Origin: an uncultured Stenotrophomonas sp. | GTDB lineage: Bacteria; Pseudomonadota; Gammaproteobacteria; Xanthomonadales; Xanthomonadaceae | Direction: 5' to 3' | NCBI GenBank assembly: GCA_900078405.1 | Contig: FLTS01000001.1 | Span: forward strand, 2,851,824 to 2,915,823 | DNA: 64,000 bases | Part shown: piece after piece, positions 52,247 through 61,320 of the stretch | Layout: each line of letters starts with the position of its first letter | Position numbering within the stretch: the first letter of the stretch is position 1 | Notes under the pieces: generated by a model | What the model saw: only the letters and a program-made list of their open reading frames with translations | What the model was told of the DNA's origin: nothing | Database searches by the model: none | Made by a program: the position numbers and the translations under genes

Positions 52247-55035
52247 TGGCTACCGCACCTAACTTGCGCGTCCGCATCTCTGCCGACCTTGCTGACATCA
52301 AGCAAGGGCTGGCGGTGCTGCGTGGCGACTTGGCCAAGGTCAAGGCGGAGGCTGCCCGGTCGGGGCCGAGCACGTCCAGTTGGGTGTCCGGGCTGAAGGA
52401 GGCGCGCAAGCAGTTGCTGGGCTTCGTTGCGGCTTACGCCTCCCTGCGCACGCTCGGTGCGTTGGCGAAGGTGTCGGACGAGGCCACGGCCATTTCCGGG
52501 CGCCTGCGCGTTGCGACGAAGACGCAGGAGGAATTCAACGCCGCACAGGATGAAACCTTCGACATCGCCCAGCGCACGCGATCCAGTTGGCAGGAGACGG
52601 TATCGCTGTATGCGCGTGTGTCGTCGGCTTCCGGTTCGTTGGGCATCAGCCAGAAGGAGCAGCTGGAACTAACCGAATCCGTGGCAAAGGCGCTGGCGCT
52701 GTCCGGCAGCTACGGCGCGGAAGCTGAAGGTGTGATGCGTCAGTTCGGCCAGGCGCTTGGCAATGGACGTGTGCAGGCGGAAGAATTCAATTCCATCAAT
52801 GACAGTGGTTCACGCATCATTGATGCACTGGCAAAGCATCTTGGAATTGCGAGCGATCAGGTCAAAAATTACGTCAACGCCGGCAAGGTAAGTTCGCGCG
52901 ACCTCGCGCAGGCAATGCTGAAAGACCAGGCCGATATCGACGCGTCATTCGCAAAGATGCCTGGCACCATCAGCGGTGCGTTCACACAGATTCGGAATTC
53001 GTTCGTGCGGTTCGTGGGTGATGCGAACGACGCCACCGGTGCAGCGGCGTCGTTCTCGGAGTTGTTGCAGGGTGTGGCGCGCGACCTACCGCAATTCTTC
53101 GAGCCCATCATGGGCGTGATGGTGCAACTGGCCAAGGCCATGAAGGGCGCTGAAGAGGGCGCTGGTGGCTTGGCCGAAAAGACAGGGTGGCTGGCCGAGG
53201 CGGGGGCGTTTCTTGCCAATGTATTCCGCGTCGTCGCGGCCGCCGGGATCGTCGTGAAAAACGTGGTCGAGATCATCACCACTGCATTGTCGGCCTTGGT
53301 ACGCAGTGCATATCTGGCTGCCGAGGGGTTGACCAAATCCATCGGCGCCGCGTTCGGCAAGCTCGGTGAGACGTGGCAAGCATTGAAGGATGGCGGCCCC
53401 GTCGCGGCGATGAAAGTGTGGGCCGGTGGTGTGGCCGACATCATGGATGGGCTGCTCGTGCAGCGCCGGGAAATGATGGCGGGTCTGCAGGCCGCTGGCG
53501 AGATGATCAAGGCGGACGCCGCCGACCTTAGCCACGGCGTGGCGGCGCTGTTCGCCCAAGTAGATGCCACGGTGGCACGGGTGAAGGCAAAGGCCAGTAC
53601 CGCCAGCACCGGCACGGGGGGCGGCACGGGTAACGGAACCGGTACGGGCAAAGCGGTGGTCGAATCCAACGCCTTGCTGCGCGACTCGGTCACCCGTGCG
53701 CTTGCGGAGCTGGACCGGCTATACGACGACAACGAGATCAGCCTGCGCGAATACTTCGCCACCCGCATGGAGCTGCAGCAGCAGTCCATCGACCTGCAGA
53801 TCGCTCAGGCTCAGGCGGAGCTGGCCGTCACGAAGGAAGCTGGCAAGCGGCAGAAGCTGGAAGAGCAGATCATCATCCTGCAGCGCGACCGCGCCGACGT
53901 CGCGACCAAGGGCGCGCGGGAGCAGAAGAAGGCCGAGGAGGAGCTCGCAAAGGCGCTGGGCGATGTCCGCCTGAAGCTGATGGAGATGGACGGCCGCACC
54001 GGCGCAGCAGAGCGCGCAAAGCTGGAAGCCGAGTATCAGCAGCTCTTCAAACAGCTGGATGCGGCCAGCGATGAAGCCGGCCGGAAAATGGTGGAGAACC
54101 TGATCGACCGACTTGTTGCAAAAGCGCAAGGCGATGAGCTGAAACAGGCCGGCGAGAACATAGCCAGTGCCTTGCAGGGCAAGGAGGCCAGCATCGGCGC
54201 GCAGGTGAGTGGAGGGATGCTCGGCTATGGCGAGGGTCAGCAGCAGATTGCCGCCGCCCGTGCCAAGGCCATTGCTGACCTTCGGGTGTTGCGCGCCGAG
54301 GCTGATGCTTCGCTGGCGAACATGACGGCGGGTACGCCGGAGCACAAGGCGGTACTAGCCGGCATCGATGCCATAGACGTTCAAATCGCGGCTGTAAGTG
54401 CATCGCAGCAGGTATTCCGGCAGCAGATGGGGGACATCGCCGCCTCGTCCTTCGGTGATTTCCTTGCCGACCTGACTACCGGTGCAAAGAGCTTCAAGGC
54501 CGCTTTTGCCGACATGGTGAAGAGCTTTGTTGCTGGCGTTGCCCGAATGATTGCGCAGGAGTCCGCGCTGCGCGCAATACAGTCATTGATGGGGGCGTGG
54601 GGCGGCGGTGTCGGGCCGGTGCAGCGGGAGGCAATTCCGGTTGGCACGCTCCATACCGGTGGTCTCGCCGGGCGCGCATCCCGCCGGATAAGGGTCAGCC
54701 CGTTGTTGTTCGGAGCAGCGCCGCGCTATCACAGCGGCGGGCTTGCCGGCCTCAGGCCGGATGAAGTACCGGCCATCCTGCAAACCGGGGAGCGAGTGCT
54801 TTCGCGTCGGCAGACGGCGGCATACGACGCGGTACGTGGCGGATTCCAGAGCTTGCGAGTGGAGATCGAAAACAAGGGCTCGCCGCAGCAGGTGGAAGAC
54901 GCTTCGATGGCGCGTGGGGCGGACGGCGAAGGGATATTGAGGCTTGTCCTGAATGCCGTTGCCGATGACGTTGCCAGCGGCGGCAAAGTCGCTCGCGCCG
55001 GCATGTCCCGTTTCGGCTGGAGGGAGCAGGTATGA
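52246..55035 (+). CDS. Tail tape measure protein
   Basis: 929 residues that set tail length. N-terminal helical region (LAVLRGDLAKVKAEAARSGP), the conserved tape-measure domain (SVAKALALSGSYGAEAEGVM, FGQALGNGRVQAEEFNSIND, SGSRIIDALAKHLGI), hydrophobic segments (VFRVVAAAGIVVKNVVEIIT), long coiled coil (QIAQAQAELAVTKEAGKRQK) and a C-terminal GGLAG..GGLAGLRPDEVPAI domain typical of the lambda_TMP C-term. With about 2.8 kb of coding it implies a tail near 140 nm if the usual 1.5 angstrom per residue applies. Confidence 0.92.
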   Translation: MATAPNLRVRISADLADIKQGLAVLRGDLAKVKAEAARSGPSTSSWVSGLKEARKQLLGFVAAYASLRTLGALAKVSDEATAISGRLRVATKTQEEFNAAQDETFDIAQRTRSSWQETVSLYARVSSASGSLGISQKEQLELTESVAKALALSGSYGAEAEGVMRQFGQALGNGRVQAEEFNSINDSGSRIIDALAKHLGIASDQVKNYVNAGKVSSRDLAQAMLKDQADIDASFAKMPGTISGAFTQIRNSFVRFVGDANDATGAAASFSELLQGVARDLPQFFEPIMGVMVQLAKAMKGAEEGAGGLAEKTGWLAEAGAFLANVFRVVAAAGIVVKNVVEIITTALSALVRSAYLAAEGLTKSIGAAFGKLGETWQALKDGGPVAAMKVWAGGVADIMDGLLVQRREMMAGLQAAGEMIKADAADLSHGVAALFAQVDATVARVKAKASTASTGTGGGTGNGTGTGKAVVESNALLRDSVTRALAELDRLYDDNEISLREYFATRMELQQQSIDLQIAQAQAELAVTKEAGKRQKLEEQIIILQRDRADVATKGAREQKKAEEELAKALGDVRLKLMEMDGRTGAAERAKLEAEYQQLFKQLDAASDEAGRKMVENLIDRLVAKAQGDELKQAGENIASALQGKEASIGAQVSGGMLGYGEGQQQIAAARAKAIADLRVLRAEADASLANMTAGTPEHKAVLAGIDAIDVQIAAVSASQQVFRQQMGDIAASSFGDFLADLTTGAKSFKAAFADMVKSFVAGVARMIAQESALRAIQSLMGAWGGGVGPVQREAIPVGTLHTGGLAGRASRRIRVSPLLFGAAPRYHSGGLAGLRPDEVPAILQTGERVLSRRQTAAYDAVRGGFQSLRVEIENKGSPQQVEDASMARGADGEGILRLVLNAVADDVASGGKVARAGMSRFGWREQV

Positions 55036-55388
55036 CGCAGATGCCGGAAAGCACAAAGGTCCTGATGGAGGGGATGGTCGATTCGTTTGAACCATCGGTG
55101 GAGCGTACCGAGATGGAACGCGGTGTGCCGAAGCAGCGGTTGGTGAACAGTCAGGTGCTTGCGAAATTGAAGGTGGGTTTGTACTTCGAGAATTCGACAG
55201 CGGCTGATGATTTTGAGGAATGGTATTTCAATACGATAAAGCGAATTGGGTGGTTTCAGTTTCACCATCCGCGCAATGGGAAGTTGCTGACGGTTCGGTT
55301 CGAAAAGGGGGAAATAGGTGAGCTGTCTCTCTTGGATGATTCCGGATTCGATACACGCCGTTCCGTGACGTTGGAGTACCTGCGATGA
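55032..55388 (+). CDS. Minor tail protein
   Basis: 118 residues (MTQMPESTKVLMEGMVDSFE...), beta-rich after the N-terminus (KVGLYFENSTAADDFEEWYF, GWFQFHHPRNGKLLTVRFEK). Lower GC than neighbouring tail genes. Same place as lambda M/L. ATGA overlaps on both sides. Confidence 0.65.
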   Translation: MTQMPESTKVLMEGMVDSFEPSVERTEMERGVPKQRLVNSQVLAKLKVGLYFENSTAADDFEEWYFNTIKRIGWFQFHHPRNGKLLTVRFEKGEIGELSLLDDSGFDTRRSVTLEYLR

Positions 55389-55846
55389 CTAGCTTCACCG
55401 AGCGCAGGCAGCGCGCCACCGACACCGCCGGAACCCTGCTATTTCTGGAGGTGTCGGCACCGTCGTTCGCCGAGACGCTGCGCATCGTCAACGACACGCA
55501 GAACTGGACCAGCAATGGCATCGAGTACATCGGCGTGCCGTTCGGTTTCAAGCTGCCGGACGACGTAACGGGCCAGACGCCTCGTGCGGTGCTGACGCTG
55601 GACAACGTGGGCCGTGGCATCACCGACGATCTGGAGCGGCTGCTGCCGGGCGACGTGGTGATGGCGAAGCTGATGCTGAGCGACCGGGCCGACCCCAACG
55701 TGATCGAGCGTGAGTACTACCTGCCGATGACGCAGGTGTCGGTGAACGTGCGCACCGCCTCGGCGCAGTGCGGCTACGACGCGGTGATGCGCCAGCAGGC
55801 CGTGCGGCTGCGCTACAACCCGTTCACCGCGCCGGGGGCGTTCTGA
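55385..55846 (+). CDS. DUF1833-type minor tail protein
   Basis: 153 residues. The motif order FTERRQRATDTAGTLLFLEV, SFAETLRIVNDTQNWTSNGI, EYIGVPFGFKLPDDVTGQTP then RAVLTLDNVGRGI is characteristic of DUF1833 proteins located between gpM-like and NlpC-like tail genes. Structural role presumed in the tail tip. Confidence 0.8.
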   Translation: MTSFTERRQRATDTAGTLLFLEVSAPSFAETLRIVNDTQNWTSNGIEYIGVPFGFKLPDDVTGQTPRAVLTLDNVGRGITDDLERLLPGDVVMAKLMLSDRADPNVIEREYYLPMTQVSVNVRTASAQCGYDAVMRQQAVRLRYNPFTAPGAF

Positions 55847-56238
55847 TGCGCCTGGCCGACGTGGAGCGCTTCGTCGCCATCCCCTACGACGAGCAGACGT
55901 TCGACTGTGCCGACTTGGTAGTGCTGGTGCAGAAGGCTTTGTTCGGGCGCGACGTGCAGATGCCGGGGCGGCGCCCGCGCGGTGTCGAGGGGCAGGCCGC
56001 CATCGGCGAATTATCGCAGCCCTACGCGCGCCGCACGGAAGCCCCGCAGGACGGCGATCTGGTGCTGATGATCGAGCACGGGCAGAAGCGCCCCGGCCAT
56101 GCGGGCATTTATTTCTGGCTTGCGCATGATGCGTATGTGTTGCACGCAAACGAAAAAAACGGGTGTTCAGTGCTGCACCGCGCCCGTGATCTGCCCGACT
56201 TCGGGCTGCGAATTGAGGGGGTGTATCGGTGGGCCTGA
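55846..56238 (+). CDS. NlpC/P60-like tail-tip peptidase (gpK-like)
   Basis: 130 residues from ATG 55846 (TGATG overlap). Catalytic Cys in FDCADLVVLVQK, His in GHAGIYFWL. Lambda gpK-type enzymes cleave peptidoglycan stem peptides during DNA entry. No JAMM domain is fused, unlike in lambda. Confidence 0.8.
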   Translation: MRLADVERFVAIPYDEQTFDCADLVVLVQKALFGRDVQMPGRRPRGVEGQAAIGELSQPYARRTEAPQDGDLVLMIEHGQKRPGHAGIYFWLAHDAYVLHANEKNGCSVLHRARDLPDFGLRIEGVYRWA

Positions 56239-59200
56239 TGGAACAACTTCCGGTCGAGCCGGGCCGGCTGATCGTGACCCCGCATCCAATGCTGCTGGAT
56301 GGCCAGCGCAATGTCGTGTGGGAGGCGCGCGCCGGAGAGAGCCTGTACGCGATCTTGATGCGCAACGTGCCGGAACTGGACGGGCAGCGGTGGGAGGTGT
56401 GCATCGGCGGCCGCGCCGTGGAGCGCCATCTATGGCACCACGTCTTCCCGAAGCAGGGGCAGGTGATCGAGGTCCGCGGCGGCGTGGGCAAGACCGCGCT
56501 GATGATCGTGGCAATGATTGCGCTGACGTTCTTCACCTTCGGTGCGGGCGCACTGGTCGTGGCCGGCACGTGGGGCTTGTCGGCGGCGGGCGCGATGGCG
56601 GTGAATGCAGCGATCTACGTTGCCGGCAGCATGCTTATCAACAAGGTGCTCGGCCCGAAACCGCCGAAGGCCAGCAGCCAGCAGCAGGATTCCGTGTACT
56701 CGATCAGCGGCGCGCGAAACCAGCTGCGCCCGTATGAGCCGATCCCCTTGCTGTTCGGGAAGGTGCGCATTGCGCCCGATCTATTGAGCAAGCCCTACAT
56801 GTGGTATGAGGGCAATGACCAGTACCTTGGCTTGCTGCTGTGCGCCGGCATCAACGTCGGCCGCATTGATGATCTGTACAACGGCGACACACTGCTGAGC
56901 AGTTACGACGGGGTGCAGGTCTACCACGCCGGCTACAGCGAAATGGCTGAACAGGAAATCCCTGTCTACAGCAACGCGGATACCGTAAACGGTGGCCAGC
57001 TACTGGATACGGCTAGCGACCCCAAGCACACCCCAAGCGCGTGGATCGAGCGCACCAGTTCTGCGGACACGGTACGGCTGATCGTCTCGCTGGAGTATCA
57101 ACTCTACGACAGGACCAGCAAGGGCGGCGACAAGAACAACACCGAGCGCGTCGAAATCCAGTATCGCCCGACCGGCGAGACGAACTGGCAGGTATTCGGC
57201 AGCTACACGCTCAACAGCAGCAAGACCAAGGCATACCGCGTCGGCTACGCCAAGGACGTCGAGCGCGGGCAATACGACGTGCGCGTCCGCACGGCTGGCT
57301 TGAACACCGATGGCAGTGGCGCTCAGGCGGCTGTCACGTGGACCACGCTTACCAGCGTGCAGGTCGATGAAGCCGACTACACAGGATTGGCGCGCAGTGG
57401 CGTGCGGATCAAGGCTACCGGCCAGCTCAACGGCACTCCGGACGAAATCCGCGGCGTTGCATTCGCTGCGCCGATCCCTGAGTGGGATGGCAGCGCGTGG
57501 GTGACGAAGGAAAGCAGCAACCCCGGTGCGCAGTGCGTGGCCTACGCCCGCGGCAGCCGTGCCGGCACCCGGCTGCTCGCCGGCATGGCGCTGGACGATG
57601 CGCAGATCGATCTGGAGTCGTGGAAGGCGTTCACCCTCCACTGTGCAGCCAACGACTACACCTACGACTACTACATCAAGGATGCACGCAGCCACCTTGA
57701 TGTGCTGTCCAGCATCGCCCGCGCCGGGTTCGGCGAGATCACGTGGGCGGGCGGCCGGCTGGGCGTCGTGTGGGCGGCGCAGGAACAGCCGCTGTCGGGC
57801 GTGGTCAACATGGCCACGATCAAAAAGGGGCAGTTCCAAGTGGACTACACCCTGGTCAACGCGGCAGACGGCATCGAGTATTCGTACTTCGATGCCGAGA
57901 CGTGGGAGACCAAGACCCTGCGTGTGCCGGCGCCGGGCGTGGAAACCATGCTCAACCCGGCGCAGGTCACGGGCGAGGGAGTTAGCACCGAGCAACACGC
58001 CGCCCGGCTGGCGCGCTGGCATCTTGCGCAGTCCCTGTATCAGTACAAGGACATCAGCTACAGCACCGACATTGAGCACCTGAGCTATCAGCGGTTGTCG
58101 CTGCTGGCGCTCCAGCACGATATGACGCAGTGGGGTTACGGCGGGCGCGTGCAGGCCGCCGTGAATGCCGCTGGCGTGGTCACGCTGACGCTCGATGAAC
58201 CCGTGCCGGCGCCAACTACCGGCAATGCCTACATCGGCGTGCGCATCCCCGGCGAGCGGGTATATCGCGTGCTGCGGGTACAGCCGTTTGTCGGCGAGAG
58301 CCGTGCGGTGACGCTTGCCGAAGCATGGCCGGATGATGCGCCATTGCCGGGCGCGGGTGCCGACAACCCGGCGCACGACACGCTATGGATCTACGACTTC
58401 AAGCAGACTCCGGGCTATCGGGTGCGCGTGACAAGCATCGAGCCGGAAAGCGATTTGAAGGGTGCGGCGGTGCGAGTGGTGCCGGAAAGCCCGGAGTTCT
58501 GGGACTACGTGCTCAACGGCCACTATGTGCCGGCGCCGAACCAGTCGCTGCTGCAAACCCGCCCGGTGGCAAGCAACCTGCGCGTGACCGAGCAACAGGT
58601 CGTGCAGGGCAACACCACGTTCACCGAACTGACCGCCACGTTCGACGTAACCGGCCCGGTAGGGACGACGGTGGTGCGTGCAGCAGCTGGGGATGGCGAG
58701 TTGCAGGATGTGGCCCAGACCGCTACCCGGACGGCCACGTGGCGCATCGACGCGCCCGGCACCTACACCATCGTGGTGCGCCCTTATTCGCCCGATGGCG
58801 AGGCTGGCATCGCCGTGCAGGCGGTCTATTCCACTGCGGGGGCGGGCGTGCCGCCGGTGCTGGTGGACCTGTTCGGCGTCGAAGAGCGTAGCGGGGGCGT
58901 GAGGCTCTACACCTGGGGCTGGCTATCCGAGACGATTCAGTCGCCAGACTTTGCCGGCGTCGAGATTCGTTACATCGCAGGCAGCATCGCATCGCCAGAT
59001 TGGGAGTCGATGACACCGCTGGGCGAGTCGGGCTACTACACCGCGCCGTTCGAGAGCGTGCTACCGGAGGCTGGCGAGTGGACCATCGCTTGCCGCTCGC
59101 GCAACACCGGCGGCCAGTTGTCGGAGGACATGCGCACGATCTCGCGCACCTTCGGGCCGAATCTTGGCGAAGTGATCGCCGGGCTTGACCCGGAGAACGT

Positions 59201-59621
59201 CACCGAACAGCTGATCGAGTTGCAGCTTGCAATCGAGGCCGAGCGCGTAGCGCGATTTCAGGGTGATGCGCAGGAGGCGCAGGACCGCGCCAGCCAGATC
59301 GCCGCCGAGGCGCAGGAGCGGCAGACCGAGATCAGCGCGGAACGGGCGGCACGCGAGGCGGCAGTGGCCGCAGAGCGCGCCCGTATCGATGCCATCGACG
59401 ACGACGAAGTCATCTCGCCAGTCGAGAAACCGCAACTGCGCATCGATTTCGCCGCGCTGCTGGACGAGCGCGCCGGCATCAATGCCGAGGCCGACTTGTC
59501 TGAAGTGGTCGATGAGAAAGCTGCTTACAACGAGGCGTTGGACCGCCTCATTACCTACATGAACACCCTGACCACCCCCACCCGCTGGGATGACACCGGC
59601 GGATATACCAACCTGACTTGA
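56229..59621 (+). CDS. Tail tip / host-specificity protein (gpJ-like)
   Basis: 1130 residues. The N-terminal gpI-like segment with a membrane-type helix (MIVAMIALTFFTFGAGALVV) is followed by the gpJ hub (SGARNQLRPYEPIPLLFGKV, LGLLLCAGINVGRIDDLYNG, SIARAGFGEITWAGGRLGVV), fibronectin-like domains (ASNLRVTEQQVVQGNTTFTE) and a C-terminal coiled coil (EAERVARFQGDAQEAQDRAS). GTG 56229 has GAGGGG 9 nt upstream; ATG 56238 is an alternative. Determines receptor binding together with the downstream fibre genes. Confidence 0.87.
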   Translation: MGLMEQLPVEPGRLIVTPHPMLLDGQRNVVWEARAGESLYAILMRNVPELDGQRWEVCIGGRAVERHLWHHVFPKQGQVIEVRGGVGKTALMIVAMIALTFFTFGAGALVVAGTWGLSAAGAMAVNAAIYVAGSMLINKVLGPKPPKASSQQQDSVYSISGARNQLRPYEPIPLLFGKVRIAPDLLSKPYMWYEGNDQYLGLLLCAGINVGRIDDLYNGDTLLSSYDGVQVYHAGYSEMAEQEIPVYSNADTVNGGQLLDTASDPKHTPSAWIERTSSADTVRLIVSLEYQLYDRTSKGGDKNNTERVEIQYRPTGETNWQVFGSYTLNSSKTKAYRVGYAKDVERGQYDVRVRTAGLNTDGSGAQAAVTWTTLTSVQVDEADYTGLARSGVRIKATGQLNGTPDEIRGVAFAAPIPEWDGSAWVTKESSNPGAQCVAYARGSRAGTRLLAGMALDDAQIDLESWKAFTLHCAANDYTYDYYIKDARSHLDVLSSIARAGFGEITWAGGRLGVVWAAQEQPLSGVVNMATIKKGQFQVDYTLVNAADGIEYSYFDAETWETKTLRVPAPGVETMLNPAQVTGEGVSTEQHAARLARWHLAQSLYQYKDISYSTDIEHLSYQRLSLLALQHDMTQWGYGGRVQAAVNAAGVVTLTLDEPVPAPTTGNAYIGVRIPGERVYRVLRVQPFVGESRAVTLAEAWPDDAPLPGAGADNPAHDTLWIYDFKQTPGYRVRVTSIEPESDLKGAAVRVVPESPEFWDYVLNGHYVPAPNQSLLQTRPVASNLRVTEQQVVQGNTTFTELTATFDVTGPVGTTVVRAAAGDGELQDVAQTATRTATWRIDAPGTYTIVVRPYSPDGEAGIAVQAVYSTAGAGVPPVLVDLFGVEERSGGVRLYTWGWLSETIQSPDFAGVEIRYIAGSIASPDWESMTPLGESGYYTAPFESVLPEAGEWTIACRSRNTGGQLSEDMRTISRTFGPNLGEVIAGLDPENVTEQLIELQLAIEAERVARFQGDAQEAQDRASQIAAEAQERQTEISAERAAREAAVAAERARIDAIDDDEVISPVEKPQLRIDFAALLDERAGINAEADLSEVVDEKAAYNEALDRLITYMNTLTTPTRWDDTGGYTNLT

Positions 59622-59629
59622 GGAATCCA

Positions 59630-60037
59630 ATGAGCGCATCAACTGCTTTTGCCAATGACCTGCTGACCGCGCTGTTCAAAGACGGCTACTTCGGGGCAAC
59701 CTATATCACCTTGCATACTGCCGACACAGGTGCGGCTGGAACGCAATCCACGAGCGAGACGACTTACACCGGCTATGCGCGCGTGCAGGTTGCGCCGGCT
59801 GACTGGGGCGTCACCGGCGCAGACTTCAGCAACTCGGCGGCTATCGAGTTCCCAGAAGTGACCGGCGCTGCGGGCGACGTGCTGACGCATTTCACCATCG
59901 GCAACGGAGCTACCGGCGCTGGCAAAGTCCTGCTGCGTGGCAAGCTTGCTAATCCTGTGACCGTGGCAGTCGGGCAAGAGTTGCGCTTCAAGATCGGCGA
60001 CATGACCGGCAGTGTGTCCACCGCCGCGCCGGTTTGA
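59630..60037 (+). CDS. Tail-fibre associated protein
   Basis: 135 residues from ATG 59630 (GAGGAATCC upstream). The pattern YITLHTADTGAAGTQSTSET followed by TYTGYARVQVA and GAAGDVLTHFTIGNGATGAG is a widespread phage tail-fibre family ('slHTadPg..GtqatsE..YtGYaRv'). Function unproven. Confidence 0.72.
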   Translation: MSASTAFANDLLTALFKDGYFGATYITLHTADTGAAGTQSTSETTYTGYARVQVAPADWGVTGADFSNSAAIEFPEVTGAAGDVLTHFTIGNGATGAGKVLLRGKLANPVTVAVGQELRFKIGDMTGSVSTAAPV

Positions 60038-60045
60038 GGTGATCC

Positions 60046-60600
60046 ATGGCTGACGAAATTGCATACAGCATCGGCAGCATGACGGAGGTGTCGGCACTTG
60101 CTGACACCGACATGCTGGAAATTGAGCGACCGGACGGTGACCCGCTTGCCGAACCGCCCGTTCCCAATAGCTGGTGGCGGGTAACTGCTGCAAAGATCGC
60201 TACTTACGTGCTCGGCAAGGTCGTCCAGGGCAGTGGCATGCGGCTGTCGCTGGCCGGCGGTCAGCTCACGCTCGAAAGCGGCGGCGCCGCATCGGTCGAA
60301 ATCACCGGCTCCGCCGCCACGCTCAGCCTTGAGCATGCAGACCGCTTTGTCCGCTGCAACAACGCGACCGCGCAGACGATCACGATCCCTGCACAGGCGG
60401 ACGTGGCGTGGCCCGACGACATCCAGTTGGAGGGCGCGCAGTGGGGCGCCGGCGCGGTGACGTTCGTAGCCGGCTCAGGCGTCACCCTGCGCAAGCGCTC
60501 CAACCGCACAGCAACTACGGACGGGCAGAACGCGCCGTGGGGATTGAAGCGGACCGCGCTCAACGAGTGGTTGCTGTTCGGCGATTTCGGGAGTGCGTGA
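60046..60600 (+). CDS. Tail fibre-type protein
   Basis: 184 residues. N-terminal SMTEVSALADTDMLEIERPD and central SLEHADRFVRCNNATAQTIT, WGAGAVTFVAGSGVTLRKRS are recurrent in phage tail-spike and collar proteins (a repeat that fills a beta structure). Overlaps the next gene by TGATG. Confidence 0.65.
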   Translation: MADEIAYSIGSMTEVSALADTDMLEIERPDGDPLAEPPVPNSWWRVTAAKIATYVLGKVVQGSGMRLSLAGGQLTLESGGAASVEITGSAATLSLEHADRFVRCNNATAQTITIPAQADVAWPDDIQLEGAQWGAGAVTFVAGSGVTLRKRSNRTATTDGQNAPWGLKRTALNEWLLFGDFGSA

Positions 60601-60995
60601 TGTTCAACGTAGGGACCATTTCTGCAAACAACCGTGTTCGCCTAGTGAAGCTGACCAATAGATACATCCCATCCTCGCAAGCATATTTCCAAACGAACGG
60701 AGTCCTTCAAGTATTCAATGTCGGGGACATACCAGGTGAATGGTACGCGCCCGGCCCCACGGCAAATATCGGGCTTGGTTACGAGGGGCGATATGCGCTT
60801 CAAGCGGGGTCTGCGCCGGGAGGCGGTGGTGGCGCCATTACCACAAACTGGCAGGTGATCAGCGGTACGTACGGGTTGATCTTGTACTGGAATTCCGGAT
60901 TCAGCGGGCGTGTTCTGGTTGAAATTAGAAATAAAGCAACTCAGGCCGTGCAGGCGTCTGCACAGATATGGAATTCTCCCGCTTACGCGCCGTAA
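60600..60995 (+). CDS. Small tail protein of unknown function
   Basis: 131 residues (MFNVGTISANNRVRLVKLTN...), Gly/Tyr/Asn-rich with low charge. Lower GC than neighbours, suggesting recent exchange of a receptor-binding module. No family recognised. Confidence 0.58.
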   Translation: MFNVGTISANNRVRLVKLTNRYIPSSQAYFQTNGVLQVFNVGDIPGEWYAPGPTANIGLGYEGRYALQAGSAPGGGGGAITTNWQVISGTYGLILYWNSGFSGRVLVEIRNKATQAVQASAQIWNSPAYAP

Positions 60996-61008
60996 TCGAG
61001 GGTTATAA

Positions 61009-61320
61009 ATGGCAATCATCATCGAAGAAAGAACCAACGTAACCGTCCGCCGCGAGGTCTACGCCGCTGACATCCGCATCCGGGCCAATCCGGTCGATCA
61101 GGCCGCCGGCTCTGTGTCTCTTGAGCTGCAGACGCTGGAGTACCACAACGACGAGTTCGTGCGCATGGACCCTGCCGGCGTGGTGGGTGAGCTGGTGGGC
61201 GATTTCGCCGCGCGCAGTTTCGACGTGGGCGGAAAGACGATCACCGGACTCGAAGTCGTGCAGCTGATCAAGCAGTACGTCGCCGACTTGCACGCGGAGA
61301 GGGAGGCGCCCGCCGAATGA
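61009..61320 (+). CDS. Small phage tail-region protein
   Basis: 103 residues. Beta-rich N-terminus (IIIEERTNVTVRREVYAADI) and helical end (TGLEVVQLIKQYVADLHAER). ATGA-coupled to the fibre gene. Function unknown. Confidence 0.55.
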   Translation: MAIIIEERTNVTVRREVYAADIRIRANPVDQAAGSVSLELQTLEYHNDEFVRMDPAGVVGELVGDFAARSFDVGGKTITGLEVVQLIKQYVADLHAEREAPAE